The translations under genes and the position numbers were made by a program. The notes under the pieces are model-generated. The model was not told the origin of the DNA and did no database searches. It saw only the letters and a list, made by a program, of their open reading frames with translations. From the NCBI RefSeq assembly GCF_013426735.1, contig NZ_AP023274.1:345072-409071 (forward strand): DNA of 64,000 nt. The letters are read 5' to 3'. Shown here piece after piece: positions 16,440-26,459 of the stretch; positions within the stretch are counted from its first letter, which is position 1, and each line of letters begins with the position of its first letter. Origin of the DNA: Agrobacterium vitis. Lineage in GTDB: Bacteria > Pseudomonadota > Alphaproteobacteria > Rhizobiales > Rhizobiaceae.

Positions 16440-18001
16440 TCAAAAATTGAACACGCCGGACGCCTGAAAAGCACTGTTATCTGCCGTTCGCGCAATGAAC
16501 TCCGCCACGTCTGGATCTCGGAGTGGCGGAGAACAGATATAACCTTGAACGAGGATTCCGCCGAGTTTCTGTAGAGCCGCCAATTCGTCGTGTGTTTCTA
16601 TACCTTCAACAACACACTCCAATCCCATGTCTTGGCTGAGAGCGAGCACGGACTTAACAATTTTATAACTTGCAGGTGTCTTGCAGACCTACGACAAAGC
16701 TGCGATCAATCTTGATCTTGGTAAGTGGAAGAGAGTGCAGTCGTGTGAGGCTCGAGTAACCAATACCAAAATCGTCAAGAGAAATTCCGCAGCCACGTGA
16801 GCGCAGCATTTCAATGGACCGCTTAACCTGCGCGAAGTCATGTGTGAATGCTGTTTCGGTAATTTCAAAATCAATACGACCTGCGTCAAATTTTCCATTC
16901 TCGATGATATCAATCAAGAGCGTTGCACTTTCGCTCGAGTTAAGATCGTAAGCAGAAAGATTGAACGATAGCCGGAGGTCCCTGTCCCAATGGCTTGCGG
17001 CATCAAGTGCCTTTCTAAGAAGTGGTCTCGTTAAAAGGCCGACGATCCCGGCTCGCTCCGCAATAGGAAAAAACTCGGCGGGCGATACACAGCCTAATGT
17101 TGGGCTATCCCACCGGGCCAGTGCCTCGAAGCCAACGGGCTTTCCCTGTCTGATATCAATGATGGGCTGATAGACGACGGACATTTCATGCGATATGTCA
17201 GCTTGCTTGAGTGTTTGTTCGATGCTGGCGTTAATATTGATTTGTCTTTCATGGCACGCATTAAACAATACCGCGCTCCCACGTCGAGTATTCTTTGCGT
17301 GATAGAGGGCGTAGTCAGCTTGATCAAGCAATCTATCTGGCATCAATGTGAGATCCGGATAGATTGCAATGCCTATTGATGCAGAAATCTGAACGGTAGC
17401 CTCCACCATATGGAAAGGGTGATGAAGCCGCTCAATCAGTTCATTCGCGGCGCTTAAGAACTGTTCATTGTCTAGAGAATTCGTCGCAATCACCGCAAAT
17501 TCATCACCGCCCAGCCGGAAGATTTTGTGGCCCTCAGAAAGATCCAAGAGACGTTTTCCCACTTCAACCAAAAGCCGATCACCTGTCGAATGGCCGTAAA
17601 GGTCGTTAATCGGTTTGAACCCGTCGAGGTCGATAAGGCCAAGGGCGACTCTGGAACCAACGGCCCTCGCTTTCGTCAGCTCGAATTCAAGATACGAAAA
17701 AAACGCTCGCCGGTTTGGTAGCTCGGTTAGGCTATCGACGTGGGCCAGTCGCAAATTTTCATTGCTCAACGCTTCCGCCCTATGTTGTGATAGGACCATC
17801 TGCTCGAAATTGCGGTAATTCGTGAGCAAAACCGATATAATCCCTGCGCAAACTAACATGATATTGACCGCAACGGCTATAAAAATAAGTTTTTTCAACG
17901 AAATAAACAATATTATAAATGTTACACTGACAATTATAGTAACAACTACTGCCGCGGATCGGAGATACATCAGGCAAAAAATGCACGACATTACAGTAAT
18001 T
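16440..18001 (-). pseudogene. GGDEF-EAL cyclic-di-GMP protein, C-terminal part (one frameshift, split by IS66)
   Basis: After membrane helices (CIFCLMYLRSAAVVVTIIVS and VNIMLVCAGIISVLL) comes a GGDEF domain with an intact active-site loop (FRLGGDEFAV) and an EAL domain (VGFEALARW, then DFGIGYSS and KIKIDRSFVVGL). One extra base at about 16668 throws the last ~70 residues into another frame, where the EAL end reads SYKIVKSVLALSQDMGLECV and VEGIETHDE. The N-terminus lies on the other side of the IS66 element at 18002-19366; the junction restores MAITVMSCIFC exactly. The intact protein would make or break down c-di-GMP at the inner membrane. Confidence 0.85.
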
Positions 18002-19366
18002 GTAATTACCCACGCCGTGTTTCCAGCCGATTTCAGGCTGTGACGGTTTGGAGTATGACGCTGAAGGTATTGGCTCCCGGCTTGAGGCGAGCGGTATCTA
18101 TGACGGTGCGGATATCGGCCTCGCCGTTTGCAGCCCACATGGCACGATATCCGTTTGTGACCTTTCGCTGGATGACGGCGGGCCGCAAGGCGCGTTCGCA
18201 GGCGTTGTTTGTCGGTTCGACCATTCCGGGATACAGGGCAAAGGTCAGAAGCTGATCACGGGCTCGCCGGAACTTGTTCTGCACGGTTCTGGCAAAATCG
18301 CAGTGTGTCGATGTCGCCAGAATATCGTTGAGACTTTTCTCCAGGGCTCGCCGCTTTATGTTGATCGTCGATGCGGCAAGATTGGTGATGTCGTTGGCCA
18401 AGGCAAAGGCGTTTTTAAGCCAGAGCCGCAGTCGCCAGGCAAGCGGGTCGTCGCTGGCCTGTTCGGCATAGGCAACGTCGCGCGCCAGATGGGCAAGGCA
18501 GGTCTGATGCACAGAGCCATGACCTTGCTGAGCCGAATAGCGATCCGAGCACCAAACCTGCGGGCGATGCCCGTTCATCAGGGTTTCGACCACGATGGCG
18601 CCGCGTGTCGGTGCGGCCTGATGGACGACGGCCTCGGTGCAGCGGAACACCCATTGATAGGAATTGCTGCCCTCGATCCGCACGCCGGTTTCGTCGGATG
18701 CCACGACCTTGGCGCGGCGCAGAGCCCCAACAGCAACATCGCGTTCGGGGACAAATGTCCCTTGCGCCCGGCGCAGCATATTCATGAGGCCACCCTGGCT
18801 TATGGTCAGCCCGAACAGGTCGGCGAACGCGTTTTGAAGCCGCTCGTAGGACAGAGCCTGAAAGGTCTTGAGATAGGTCGCCACCGCATGCAGGCGCGGA
18901 CCGAACGGCGTGCCCTTGGCCGCAGTTGGCATAGGGGCCACAACCAACGTGCCGCAGGACGGGCAGGCGACCTTCAAACGCCGATGGCGCTCGACGAAGG
19001 GTTTGATATCGGGCAGTTCGATCGCATCGTGTTCGCTGACGATCTCAGCGGCAAGTTCATCCGCCAGTAAAATCCCACAGCATGAACATTGATCGGGACG
19101 ATGATCGACGACCCTGTCGAAATCGCTGGCCAAGGACCGGCTATGGCCTTCATGCCCCGGTTTGGCGCCGCCGGGCTTCGACTGATCGCGGCGCTCCTTG
19201 CGGTCGCTCGATGGCGGCTTCGAGGACGTGCGCGATGTCTTCTCGGGATGCTGCATCCGCAACACCAGCTCGATCAATTCGTCCTTCGTCAGCCGCTGCA
19301 AATCACCTCTATCCATCACGCAATGGATTCAGGAATTTCAAGCAATGGCAAGGGGTGGGTAATTAC
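18002..19366 (-). mobile_element. IS66-family insertion sequence with 8-bp target duplication
   Basis: 1,365 bp. Both ends start GTAATTACCCAC as inverted repeats. The host octamer CAGTAATT is duplicated on both sides (17994-18001 and 19367-19374); 8 bp is the standard IS66 target size. Only the large transposase gene is present, with no accessory TnpA/TnpB genes. It interrupts a GGDEF-EAL gene; removal of the element and one octamer restores the reading frame. Confidence 0.92.
18033..19319 (-). CDS. IS66-family transposase (TnpC-like)
   Basis: 428 residues, apparently intact. The N-terminus has the leucine-rich segment and the TSRTSSKPPSSDRK motif of IS66 TnpC, followed by a zinc-finger-like region (CSCCGILL and CPSCGTLV). 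The catalytic core shows VASDETGVRI (Asp), WCSDRYSAQ (Asp) and TNNACERALRP (Glu), and ends with the IS66-type C-terminus. It is encoded alone, as in the single-gene IS66 subgroup. The flanking 8-bp duplication and intact gene suggest a recent insertion. Confidence 0.9.
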   Translation of the reverse strand: MMDRGDLQRLTKDELIELVLRMQHPEKTSRTSSKPPSSDRKERRDQSKPGGAKPGHEGHSRSLASDFDRVVDHRPDQCSCCGILLADELAAEIVSEHDAIELPDIKPFVERHRRLKVACPSCGTLVVAPMPTAAKGTPFGPRLHAVATYLKTFQALSYERLQNAFADLFGLTISQGGLMNMLRRAQGTFVPERDVAVGALRRAKVVASDETGVRIEGSNSYQWVFRCTEAVVHQAAPTRGAIVVETLMNGHRPQVWCSDRYSAQQGHGSVHQTCLAHLARDVAYAEQASDDPLAWRLRLWLKNAFALANDITNLAASTINIKRRALEKSLNDILATSTHCDFARTVQNKFRRARDQLLTFALYPGMVEPTNNACERALRPAVIQRKVTNGYRAMWAANGEADIRTVIDTARLKPGANTFSVILQTVTA

Positions 19367-19778
19367 CAGTAATTGCCATGTAGAAAGAAACGTAAGATCG
19401 TTCGTATTCATCTCCATAAGGTAATAACATGTAACACCAAGCCGCCAAAGCGATTGCAATGACAATAGCAAGACGATTTGTGCACGTCATTGCGGCATGA
19501 GCCATTTCAGTTGTCGGATCAACATTGCGGTTTCGCAACCAAAATGCCATTCGCAAGCCACCTATACATGTAAACAGGAGCGGCAAGCCGACGGTAAGAT
19601 ACAAGGGCGAGGAATGAAAATGCGTGATGGCCAACGCCCAGCTGCTGGATAGCAAGATGAAATACATCATCGGCATTTGGCTGGAGAAAGCGCGATATTG
19701 GGCTTTTAGCAAGTCGGGATTATCAGATCGGACAGTCAGCAGTTCACGAACGCGTTTGGAGAATTTAAAAACCGGCAT
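19367..19778 (-). pseudogene. GGDEF-EAL protein, N-terminal membrane part (split by IS66)
   Basis: Starts at 19778 with MPVFKFSKRVRELL and continues through several hydrophobic segments (MMYFILLSSSWALAITHF, YLTVGLPLLFTCIGGL, LAIVIAIALAAWCYMLL) to YVSFYMAIT, where the IS66 element enters. The missing partner lies at 16440-18001. Together they form the usual rhizobial arrangement of an N-terminal multi-helix membrane domain followed by GGDEF and EAL. Confidence 0.8.
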
Positions 19779-20360
19779 CGTTTAATCCAGGATTAAGGTT
19801 CAGCCCGCCATTATAATTATATATTCCTTATATAAACATAATGAAGTTCCATCTCAAAAAAGAATCTTCTGCGGGGCTGATAAATCGGTCAGCCATGAAA
19901 TCTGTAATCTGTCCATGTGAGATCAACAAGCGCGGAGGCGTCTGTTGTTACAGCGATCAGATTCCAGTCGAGGTAGCCCAACCCTTTGGATTTTCCATGC
20001 ACTGCAGGTGAATTCTTGATGACCAAGCTCAGTCATCCGATTGAGCGCGCGGACGCCGACATTTGCGTCAGGTCTGAATGTCAAAGTTCCTTGCTTTGAA
20101 CTGCCGTTTTGGAAGGCGGGATAATGGTTTCGTTATGGATATCCACGACCGCTTTGCGCCATTCATCCCTGCAATTGCTCCAGCCGGTTTCGAAATGACT
20201 GAACTCGCACTCTGGGTACTGTTCCTTCAGGTGCAAGCCTTAGGGCGCTGACAGACAAGATTCCGGGCTGAGGAGGAAATATGGTTTCGATGGACGTATG
20301 CGGAGGCGAAGGTTCTCGCTGCCAGCGTCCGTCAAAAAATAAACCAAAAGGGGAAGTTCG
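19779..20360. other. intergenic stretch with a possible gene tail on the minus strand
   Basis: No complete gene. On the minus strand, between about 20090 and 19889, two adjacent frames read like a decayed C-terminus (TFRPDANVGVRALNRMTELG, then GYLDWNLIAVTTDASALVDL ending at a stop at 19889-19891). I cannot name the family. The plus-strand acyl-CoA dehydrogenase that follows has AGGGGAAG shortly upstream of its ATG; no convincing promoter was seen. Confidence 0.35.
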
Positions 20361-21611
20361 ATGAGTATAGATTTCAACCTGAATGCGGACCAGATTGCCC
20401 TTCGCGATGGCGCGCGTGCCTTTGCCAACACAGTCCTGAAGGACGTTCGCAAGACAATCGCCCAATATTCTCGACCGGATGAACGCTTCTATGCAATCAA
20501 GCCATTCTTTGAACAGGGCGTTCATGCTGGCTTTGTCAACGCTCTCCTTCCTAAGGAAGCGGGCGGCTCAGAAATTCCCACCCTTGATTTTGCACTTGCG
20601 GCGGAAGAGCTAACATCGGTCGATGTCAACATTCCATCTGCGCTTTTGGGCAGCGGCCTTTGCATCAAGCCGGTTGCGATGTTCGGAACCAAAGAGCAGA
20701 AAAAGCGATTGCTGTCGGATTTTGCCGAGGATGGAACGCGCCTGGGAGCGTTGGCGTTCACGGAAGTTACGGGTGGCGCCAATTTCGATTCTCCCGATCC
20801 CCGTTTCGGTGTTAAGACGTCCGCTACCCTGGAAGGTGATGAGTGGGTGATCAATGGCGAAAAGCATTACACCACCAATGGTACCGGCTGGGACGGCAAT
20901 AATTGCCACCTTTATGCGGTCGTTTGCAGAACCGATCTGACACGGAACGCCGAAGAATCACTTGCAGTCATCATGGTTCCTGGCAACACGCCCGGCGTTC
21001 GGGTGACGGGGCTCCTCGATACGGTCGGCCACCGGGCAACGATTTCCCCGCGGATGGCCTTTGAGAATGTACGTGTGCCGGCAAACAACATCCTGGGTGA
21101 GCCGGGTGACGGAATCAAAATCGTTTCCACGAATTTCGCCTGGACCGCCGCGCTGATCGGTGCGGCCTGCGTCGGTGTCATGCGTGCCGCCTACGACTAT
21201 GCCCTGCAATATGCGCGTGCCGACTCCCGCTCCGGGCCACATCCAATCATCGAATATCCGACGGTCGGCTATATGCTTGCTGACATGAAGATGAAGATCG
21301 AGGCCTGCCGTTACATGACGTGGAAGGCGTGCCATCAATACGACCAGTCCAAAGGGGTGGAGCATGAACTGGCAGTGATGACAAAGGTCTTCTGCTCGGA
21401 AACATGCGTAGACGTCGTCTACGATGCCATGCGGGTTGTTGGCGTAGACAGTTATACTGATATGCATCCGCTCGCAGAACTGATGAACGATGCGATGTGC
21501 TTCCCGCTTTATGACGGCGGCAACATGGGAGCGCGCCGACGCAATCTGCACAGCATCATCAAGAGTTCTTCCTACAGTTCTCTGACGGCGCCTTACGCGA
21601 CATTTGCCTGA
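20361..21611 (+). CDS. acyl-CoA dehydrogenase family flavoprotein
   Basis: 416 residues, the usual length. The three ACAD domains are visible: an N-terminal helical domain (residues 1-125), a beta domain with LGALAFTEVTGGANF and WVINGEKHYTTNGTGWDGN (130-240), and a C-terminal helical domain. At the place where the catalytic base normally sits (IYEGT in classical enzymes) this protein reads LYDGGNMGARRR, i.e. Asp instead of Glu; other family members of this subgroup have the same, and nitroalkane oxidase also uses Asp. FAD-dependent alpha,beta-dehydrogenation of an acyl-CoA is the default reading but an oxidase-like reaction is possible. It is a single-gene unit with its own terminator. Confidence 0.85.
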   Translation: MSIDFNLNADQIALRDGARAFANTVLKDVRKTIAQYSRPDERFYAIKPFFEQGVHAGFVNALLPKEAGGSEIPTLDFALAAEELTSVDVNIPSALLGSGLCIKPVAMFGTKEQKKRLLSDFAEDGTRLGALAFTEVTGGANFDSPDPRFGVKTSATLEGDEWVINGEKHYTTNGTGWDGNNCHLYAVVCRTDLTRNAEESLAVIMVPGNTPGVRVTGLLDTVGHRATISPRMAFENVRVPANNILGEPGDGIKIVSTNFAWTAALIGAACVGVMRAAYDYALQYARADSRSGPHPIIEYPTVGYMLADMKMKIEACRYMTWKACHQYDQSKGVEHELAVMTKVFCSETCVDVVYDAMRVVGVDSYTDMHPLAELMNDAMCFPLYDGGNMGARRRNLHSIIKSSSYSSLTAPYATFA

Positions 21612-21628
21612 ACGATAATCAGGCCTAG

Positions 21629-21667
21629 CGCAGCTTTGCCGCACAGCGGCAGAGCTGCGGTTTTGTT
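21629..21667 (+). terminator. intrinsic terminator after the acyl-CoA dehydrogenase gene
   Basis: A 14-bp interrupted stem (CGCAGCT-TTGCCGC paired with GCGGCAG-AGCTGCG, loop ACA) followed by GTTTTGTTG. It lies between two convergent genes and ends within the first bases after the AraC stop. Confidence 0.75.
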
Positions 21668-21671
21668 GCGG

Positions 21672-22607
21672 TCATTGCCTGTAATCGCGGGGGGCAACGC
21701 CGAAACGTCGCCGGAAGGCTCTGCTGAAATAGGACATGTCGTTGAAACCCCAGCGGAAGGCTGCTTCCGAAATGGTCAGGCATGTCCCTTTACGCAGCTC
21801 GGAGGCGCAACGATCGAGGCGCTTTGCCAGGATGATCTGCCCCAAGGTTTCGCCGTGTTCTTCCAGCAGCTTGTGCAGGTAGCGGATCGATATTCCGAAA
21901 TGAGCCGCGACCTTGGCGGGTGAGATCTCCGGGTCTGCGAAGTTAAGCTCGACATAACGTAGAACAGACTGACGAAGGGGTGACCTGAAGGTCCGGCGGC
22001 GATCGTCGTCACGCTCGGGCGTCGAGGCTCGAAGCGACATGGCGACAAGGTCGATGATTGTCTTCGTCATGTTGATCGAGCTGTGGCGCAGATTCTCGGG
22101 GTTTCGGGCGATGGATGCCAGAAAATCGACAACGACCTTGCCGATGGGTGTGCGGTCCGTGACTGTGCGCGCCACGAATTCGTGGCCGACATGGGAATCA
22201 AACATATGCTTCGGGATCTTGAACGCATATTGTTCCCAAGTGTCGCTCGTATAGTCGAGAAGAAACGGTTCGGACGAATCGACGATGGTGAACTCCCCGG
22301 GCATCGTGATGGCATCGCGGTTTCCCTGACGGATGCGGCATGTGCCGGCTACTTGCAGATTGAGGAAACAATAGGCATTCGTGTCGCGGCGTATGCCGCT
22401 TGTCGTGCGTGCAATGGTTTGTTTCAGGGACGCGATATTCGAAATGCCGATTTCGTCGAACGGGTGATCGGTTACAGCACCTCGGAAGTCCATTTTGGAC
22501 GGTGTTTCTGGGTCGAGCGCGACATAGACGTTGCACAGAACGTCCCTCCAGTAGCTAAAGCGCTCTGCCGTCCTGATCTCACCCAGATCGAAACACCTCA
22601 TATGCAT
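21672..22607 (-). CDS. AraC-family transcriptional regulator with AraC_binding_2 sensor domain
   Basis: 311 residues from the ATG at 22607, preferred over the longer frame (22667) because AAAGG precedes it and because AraC proteins with this N-terminal domain begin near CFDLGEIRTAERFSYWRD. The sensor domain of the FeaR/AraC_binding_2 type covers residues ~5-190 (GTCRIRQGNRDAITMPGEF). The C-terminal 100 residues carry two HTHs: SPAKVAAHFGISIRYLHKLL and ISEAAFRWGFNDMSYFSRAF. Convergent with the acyl-CoA dehydrogenase; it may control it, but this is only positional. Confidence 0.85.
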   Translation of the reverse strand: MHMRCFDLGEIRTAERFSYWRDVLCNVYVALDPETPSKMDFRGAVTDHPFDEIGISNIASLKQTIARTTSGIRRDTNAYCFLNLQVAGTCRIRQGNRDAITMPGEFTIVDSSEPFLLDYTSDTWEQYAFKIPKHMFDSHVGHEFVARTVTDRTPIGKVVVDFLASIARNPENLRHSSINMTKTIIDLVAMSLRASTPERDDDRRRTFRSPLRQSVLRYVELNFADPEISPAKVAAHFGISIRYLHKLLEEHGETLGQIILAKRLDRCASELRKGTCLTISEAAFRWGFNDMSYFSRAFRRRFGVAPRDYRQ

Positions 22608-23160
22608 ATCGTGCTGCCTTTGTTGGGACGTCACAAACTGACAACAGAAAAGCAAGAAATGCGCCAAATTCGCTTATCTGGAAGCGGATTTTTGGGATAG
22701 CAAACATATTTTGTGGCGGCAAAAACAGGTCACGACAACTGAGACGGAAAAGCCATGTGCCGTCAATCGCGAGGGGCGACATTGGCTGCTTGCCGTGCCC
22801 TTACGGGTCCTTAACAATAGCGCTGTCGAGACGGGCAGGACCGGCTTTTGTGTGAGGCTGCGGAGAGTGTATTCCCTGACGGTATATTACTCGGGATTTT
22901 CAACGATTGGATCGGGTCGCGCATACTGTCCGGGTGAGCGCCGGACTGCCTGACACCATGATTGCAGTTGGTGGTTCCGGTCCAATCAACCCTGACCAAC
23001 GATACCTCTATTCGTGCGTCTTTTCGGGGCGACGAGAAGAGACGTGCGGGACATCTACCCCACAATCTGAATTGTCGCTCAACGATGAAGTCTGGTTTCG
23101 CTGGCGGTGTCAGCAATTCCAAAGCCTGTAAGCGAATCTGTCCCGTTCACGAACGAGCGG
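22608..23160. other. intergenic stretch without a recognisable gene
   Basis: About 550 bp between two minus-strand AraC genes. Short open frames exist on both strands (up to ~100 codons on the minus strand, 22811-23122) but none has a convincing ribosome site, family resemblance or protein-like composition. No repeat or IS terminus was recognised. Confidence 0.4.
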
Positions 23161-24075
23161 CTAATTTTTGTTCCGTTGCGGTGTTCGAAGAGCTGTCATA
23201 ACGCGGAACTTCGCCGGAGTGAGGCCGGTAGCGCTCCGAAAGGCCTTTGTGAAATTGGCCTGTGACGAGAAGCCCGCAGCAAAAGCGATCTCTGCGATAT
23301 GGCTGTCATCGCGTGTCAGGCGCTGTTTTGCGAGTTCGAGGCGCAAATCCCTCACATAATTATGGGGAGTCTTGCCGGTTGCAGCCCTAAAACTGCGCGC
23401 AAAGTGAGCCACGCTCATGCAGGCAATAGTGGCAAGATCGACAACCGTGAAATCATTTTCCAGATGCGCGTCTATATAGTCCTTGACCCGCGAAAGGCGC
23501 TTCTGGTCTAGCGGCCGATCCTGTGCCGAAGGCTGTTTTGGACGAAGGTCGGTTGCGGAATACCGCTTGATGAGATGGGCAGACAGGGAAATGGCCAGGG
23601 TTTCCATCAGCAACCGCCCGGCAGGACTCTCCTCCGCCATTTCCTTGAGGATCTCGGTCGCTATGAATTCAATGAACGGGTCGCTGGCGATGCTCTCGTA
23701 GCGCAGTTCCACGCGGGCTGGATCAATATCGTGTTCGCGCAGGATTGTCTCGTCGAAAGGCTGCCCGGACAGAAAGATGTGCAGACAGTCATCGATCGAT
23801 TCGGTGACGTTTATGAACTCTTCCTCGATCCCTGCAGGACAGAGCCAGATCGTGCCGGGTCTCGCCTGGGTGTACTGGCGCATGCCGCCGCCGATACGAT
23901 CCACCACGGATCGACCGCGTAGCAGGATGGCAATTTCGGTTTCGCGTGGCACGAGCGAAGGCAGTTCACCCGGCGCATGGCTCCAGCGCTCGGCGAGCAT
24001 ATTGGTCCATCCGTGGGCATTGGATGTCTCCAGCATGGATCCGGTCACATATTTATCGACGGAATGTCCGAGCAT
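23161..24075 (-). CDS. AraC-family transcriptional regulator
   Basis: 304 residues. The N-terminal half is a cupin-like effector domain (IAILLRGRSVVDRIGGGM, RPGTIWLCPAGIEEEF). The C-terminal 100 residues hold the two AraC HTHs, VVDLATIACMSVAHFARSF and IAEIAFAAGFSSQANFTKAF, ending with TGLTPAKFR. It is divergent from the molybdoenzyme operon that starts at 24261; the 185-bp gap is the natural place for its binding sites, so it is the best candidate for controlling that operon. Confidence 0.88.
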   Translation of the reverse strand: MLGHSVDKYVTGSMLETSNAHGWTNMLAERWSHAPGELPSLVPRETEIAILLRGRSVVDRIGGGMRQYTQARPGTIWLCPAGIEEEFINVTESIDDCLHIFLSGQPFDETILREHDIDPARVELRYESIASDPFIEFIATEILKEMAEESPAGRLLMETLAISLSAHLIKRYSATDLRPKQPSAQDRPLDQKRLSRVKDYIDAHLENDFTVVDLATIACMSVAHFARSFRAATGKTPHNYVRDLRLELAKQRLTRDDSHIAEIAFAAGFSSQANFTKAFRSATGLTPAKFRVMTALRTPQRNKN

Positions 24076-24260
24076 GGCTTGGCCTCTCCTTCAGATTGGC
24101 GCCGCGACATATGGCTCAAAAGACAAGCAAGATTTGCGCCAGCCTCCAAGGAGGGGGTTTTCGCAGGAATGGAACAGTAAAAAGCAGTTTTGGATAACGC
24201 CGAGGGCTGAATTTTACAGCAGAATGCCGCCATTCGAAGCGTTGAAGCGAGGTAAAAGCG

Positions 24261-26387
24261 ATGGCCCGTTCTGTTGTTGTAGGTGCATGTCCGCATGACT
24301 GTCCTGATACCTGCTCGATCCTGACGACCGTCGAGGACGGCAAGGCGCTTGCTGTGCGGGGCAATCCAGACCATCCCTTCACCCGCGGCCGGCTCTGCGT
24401 GAAGGTCAACAATTACCAGGATCGGGTCTATAGCGATAAGCGCCTGCTTTACCCGATGCGGCGCGTCGGCCCTAAAGGCAGCGGCCAGTTCGTTCGAATC
24501 TCTTGGGATGACGCGCTCGAAGAGATCGCCACCCGCTGGAAGGATATCATCGCGTCCGATGGCGCTCAGGCGATATTGCCCTACAGCTATCTTGGCACGC
24601 AGGGTATTCTCAATGGCCTCAATGTCGGCGATCCTCTGTTCAACAAACTGGGCGCCTCGGTGAGCGAGCGCACCTTCTGTGATTCAGGCTCATGCACGGC
24701 CTATATGATGACGATTGGGCATACACCGGGTGTCGATCCCGAGAGTTTCGTTCATTCCAAATATATCATTCTCTGGGCCTGCAACACGCTCAGTACCAAT
24801 TCGCATCATTGGCCCTTCATCGAGGAAGCCCGAAAGAGTGGTGCTAAACTTGTGGTGATCGATCCGGTGCGTACCCGCACTGCGCGGCTTGCCGACTGGC
24901 ACATTCCGATCCGGCCCGGCACGGATGGGGCACTGGCCATGGCCATGATGCACGTCATCATCACGGAAAATCTGGTGGATCGGGACTATGTAGACAAGCA
25001 CACGCTGGGATATGACGAACTGGTTGAGCGGGTGGCGGAATACACACCGGAATTCGCCTCTTTGGAAACCGGCATTCCCGTTGATGACATCCTGAAACTG
25101 GCTCGCGAATACGCGACCACGCCTGCGGCGGTCGTGCGGATTGGGGTGGCGGTGGAACGTCATGCTGGTGGTGGCCAGACGGTTCGTGCCATTGCCTGCC
25201 TGCCAGCGTTGATCGGTGCATGGAAACATGTCGGCGGGGGGCTACTGCAATTGCCGATCTGGGCCTTTCCGGTAAACTGGGGCGGGCTGATGCGTCCCGA
25301 TCTCCAGCCTGAGAAGATGCGGGTGATCAATTCCTGGCGCCTTGGCCAGGCGCTGACGGGCGCTCTTGAACTGGACCCTCCGATCCGTGCCTTGTTCGTA
25401 TACAATGCCAATCCCATGGCCATGGTCACCGAACAGGAAAAGCTGGAACAGGGGCTGGGGCGGGACGATCTATTCACCGTCGTCAGCGAGCATTTCATCA
25501 CCGACACCGCCAGATATGCTGATATCCTTTTGCCAGCGACCACGCAACTGGAACAGAAGGACATCATGTTCTCCTGGGGCCATCTCTATCTGTCCTACAA
25601 CAATCCAGCGATCGAACCGCTCGGCGAGGCGGTTTCAAACACGGAATTGTTCCGGCGCCTTGCCGGCGCACTGGACATCGACGATCCCTTCTTCTTCCGC
25701 TCGGACGACGAGATGATCGAAGCATCGATGGATTGGGCAAGCCCGGTTCTTGAAGGGATCACGCTCGATCAATTGAAACAGTCGGGATATATGCGATTGA
25801 ACATGCCCGCTGCCAACCGATGGGCGCCGCATCGTGACGGAAATTTTCCGACACCTACGGGCAAATGCGAATTCAAATCAACCCTCGCCGAAGGCGGCAA
25901 TTTCGTCGCGCCGCTGTTCAGGCAGGGTTACGGTGGCGACCAATCGGGCGAAGCGGTCGATCCGCTCCCGCATTACATCCGTCCCAACGAGAGCCCCGCA
26001 ACCCATCCGGTTCTGGCGCAGCAGTATCCGCTCAGCCTGATTTCTCCGAAAAGCCACGCCTTTCTCAACTCGAATTACGGGAATCTGCCGGCGCAGATTG
26101 CGCAGGCCGGCGAGGAGCAGGCGGTGCTGCTGCACCCTGACGACGCCAGCGAACGCGGTATCATCGCCGGAGCGCCGATCCGCGTGTTCAATGATCGCGG
26201 AATGTTCGAGGCATTTGCGACATTATCGCCCGATGTCATGCGTGGCGTTGTGGTTGCTCCGTCCGGCTACTGGCAGCGCTCCAACCGAAAGGGCGCGACC
26301 GTGCATGCCGTGACGCCGCCCGCCTATGCCGATCTCGGCCGGGCGCCGACATTTTCCGATGCGCTGGTCCAGGTTGCAATGGCCTGA
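24261..26387 (+). CDS. molybdopterin (bis-MGD) oxidoreductase with N-terminal [4Fe-4S] site
   Basis: 708 residues. The N-terminus carries four cysteines that bind one [4Fe-4S] cluster: CPHDCPDTC (10, 14, 18) and RGRLCVKV (46). The large molybdopterin domain follows (FVRISWDDALEEIATRWKDI, CDSGSCTAYM, AKLVVIDPVRTRTA, FIEEARKSGAK), and the C-terminal molydopterin-binding domain starts near ~590 (PLSLISPKSHAFLNSNYGN). No signal peptide or Tat motif, so it is cytoplasmic. It heads an operon with a ferredoxin, a ferredoxin reductase and moaA, so electrons from or to its substrate go through a dedicated ferredoxin/NADP(H) chain and the cofactor biosynthesis gene is co-expressed. Substrate not predictable from sequence. 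Confidence 0.88.
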   Translation: MARSVVVGACPHDCPDTCSILTTVEDGKALAVRGNPDHPFTRGRLCVKVNNYQDRVYSDKRLLYPMRRVGPKGSGQFVRISWDDALEEIATRWKDIIASDGAQAILPYSYLGTQGILNGLNVGDPLFNKLGASVSERTFCDSGSCTAYMMTIGHTPGVDPESFVHSKYIILWACNTLSTNSHHWPFIEEARKSGAKLVVIDPVRTRTARLADWHIPIRPGTDGALAMAMMHVIITENLVDRDYVDKHTLGYDELVERVAEYTPEFASLETGIPVDDILKLAREYATTPAAVVRIGVAVERHAGGGQTVRAIACLPALIGAWKHVGGGLLQLPIWAFPVNWGGLMRPDLQPEKMRVINSWRLGQALTGALELDPPIRALFVYNANPMAMVTEQEKLEQGLGRDDLFTVVSEHFITDTARYADILLPATTQLEQKDIMFSWGHLYLSYNNPAIEPLGEAVSNTELFRRLAGALDIDDPFFFRSDDEMIEASMDWASPVLEGITLDQLKQSGYMRLNMPAANRWAPHRDGNFPTPTGKCEFKSTLAEGGNFVAPLFRQGYGGDQSGEAVDPLPHYIRPNESPATHPVLAQQYPLSLISPKSHAFLNSNYGNLPAQIAQAGEEQAVLLHPDDASERGIIAGAPIRVFNDRGMFEAFATLSPDVMRGVVVAPSGYWQRSNRKGATVHAVTPPAYADLGRAPTFSDALVQVAMA

Positions 26388-26459
26388 CTCCTTCAAGATT
26401 TTCCGGGCGGATGATGGCGTGTTCACCAAATCGTCTGCCACATATGATGAAAGCTGACC

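Noticed and set aside
18048..19070. 340-codon plus-strand open frame opposite the IS66 transposase
   Set aside because: Antisense to a transposase with an intact DDE core and exact target duplication.
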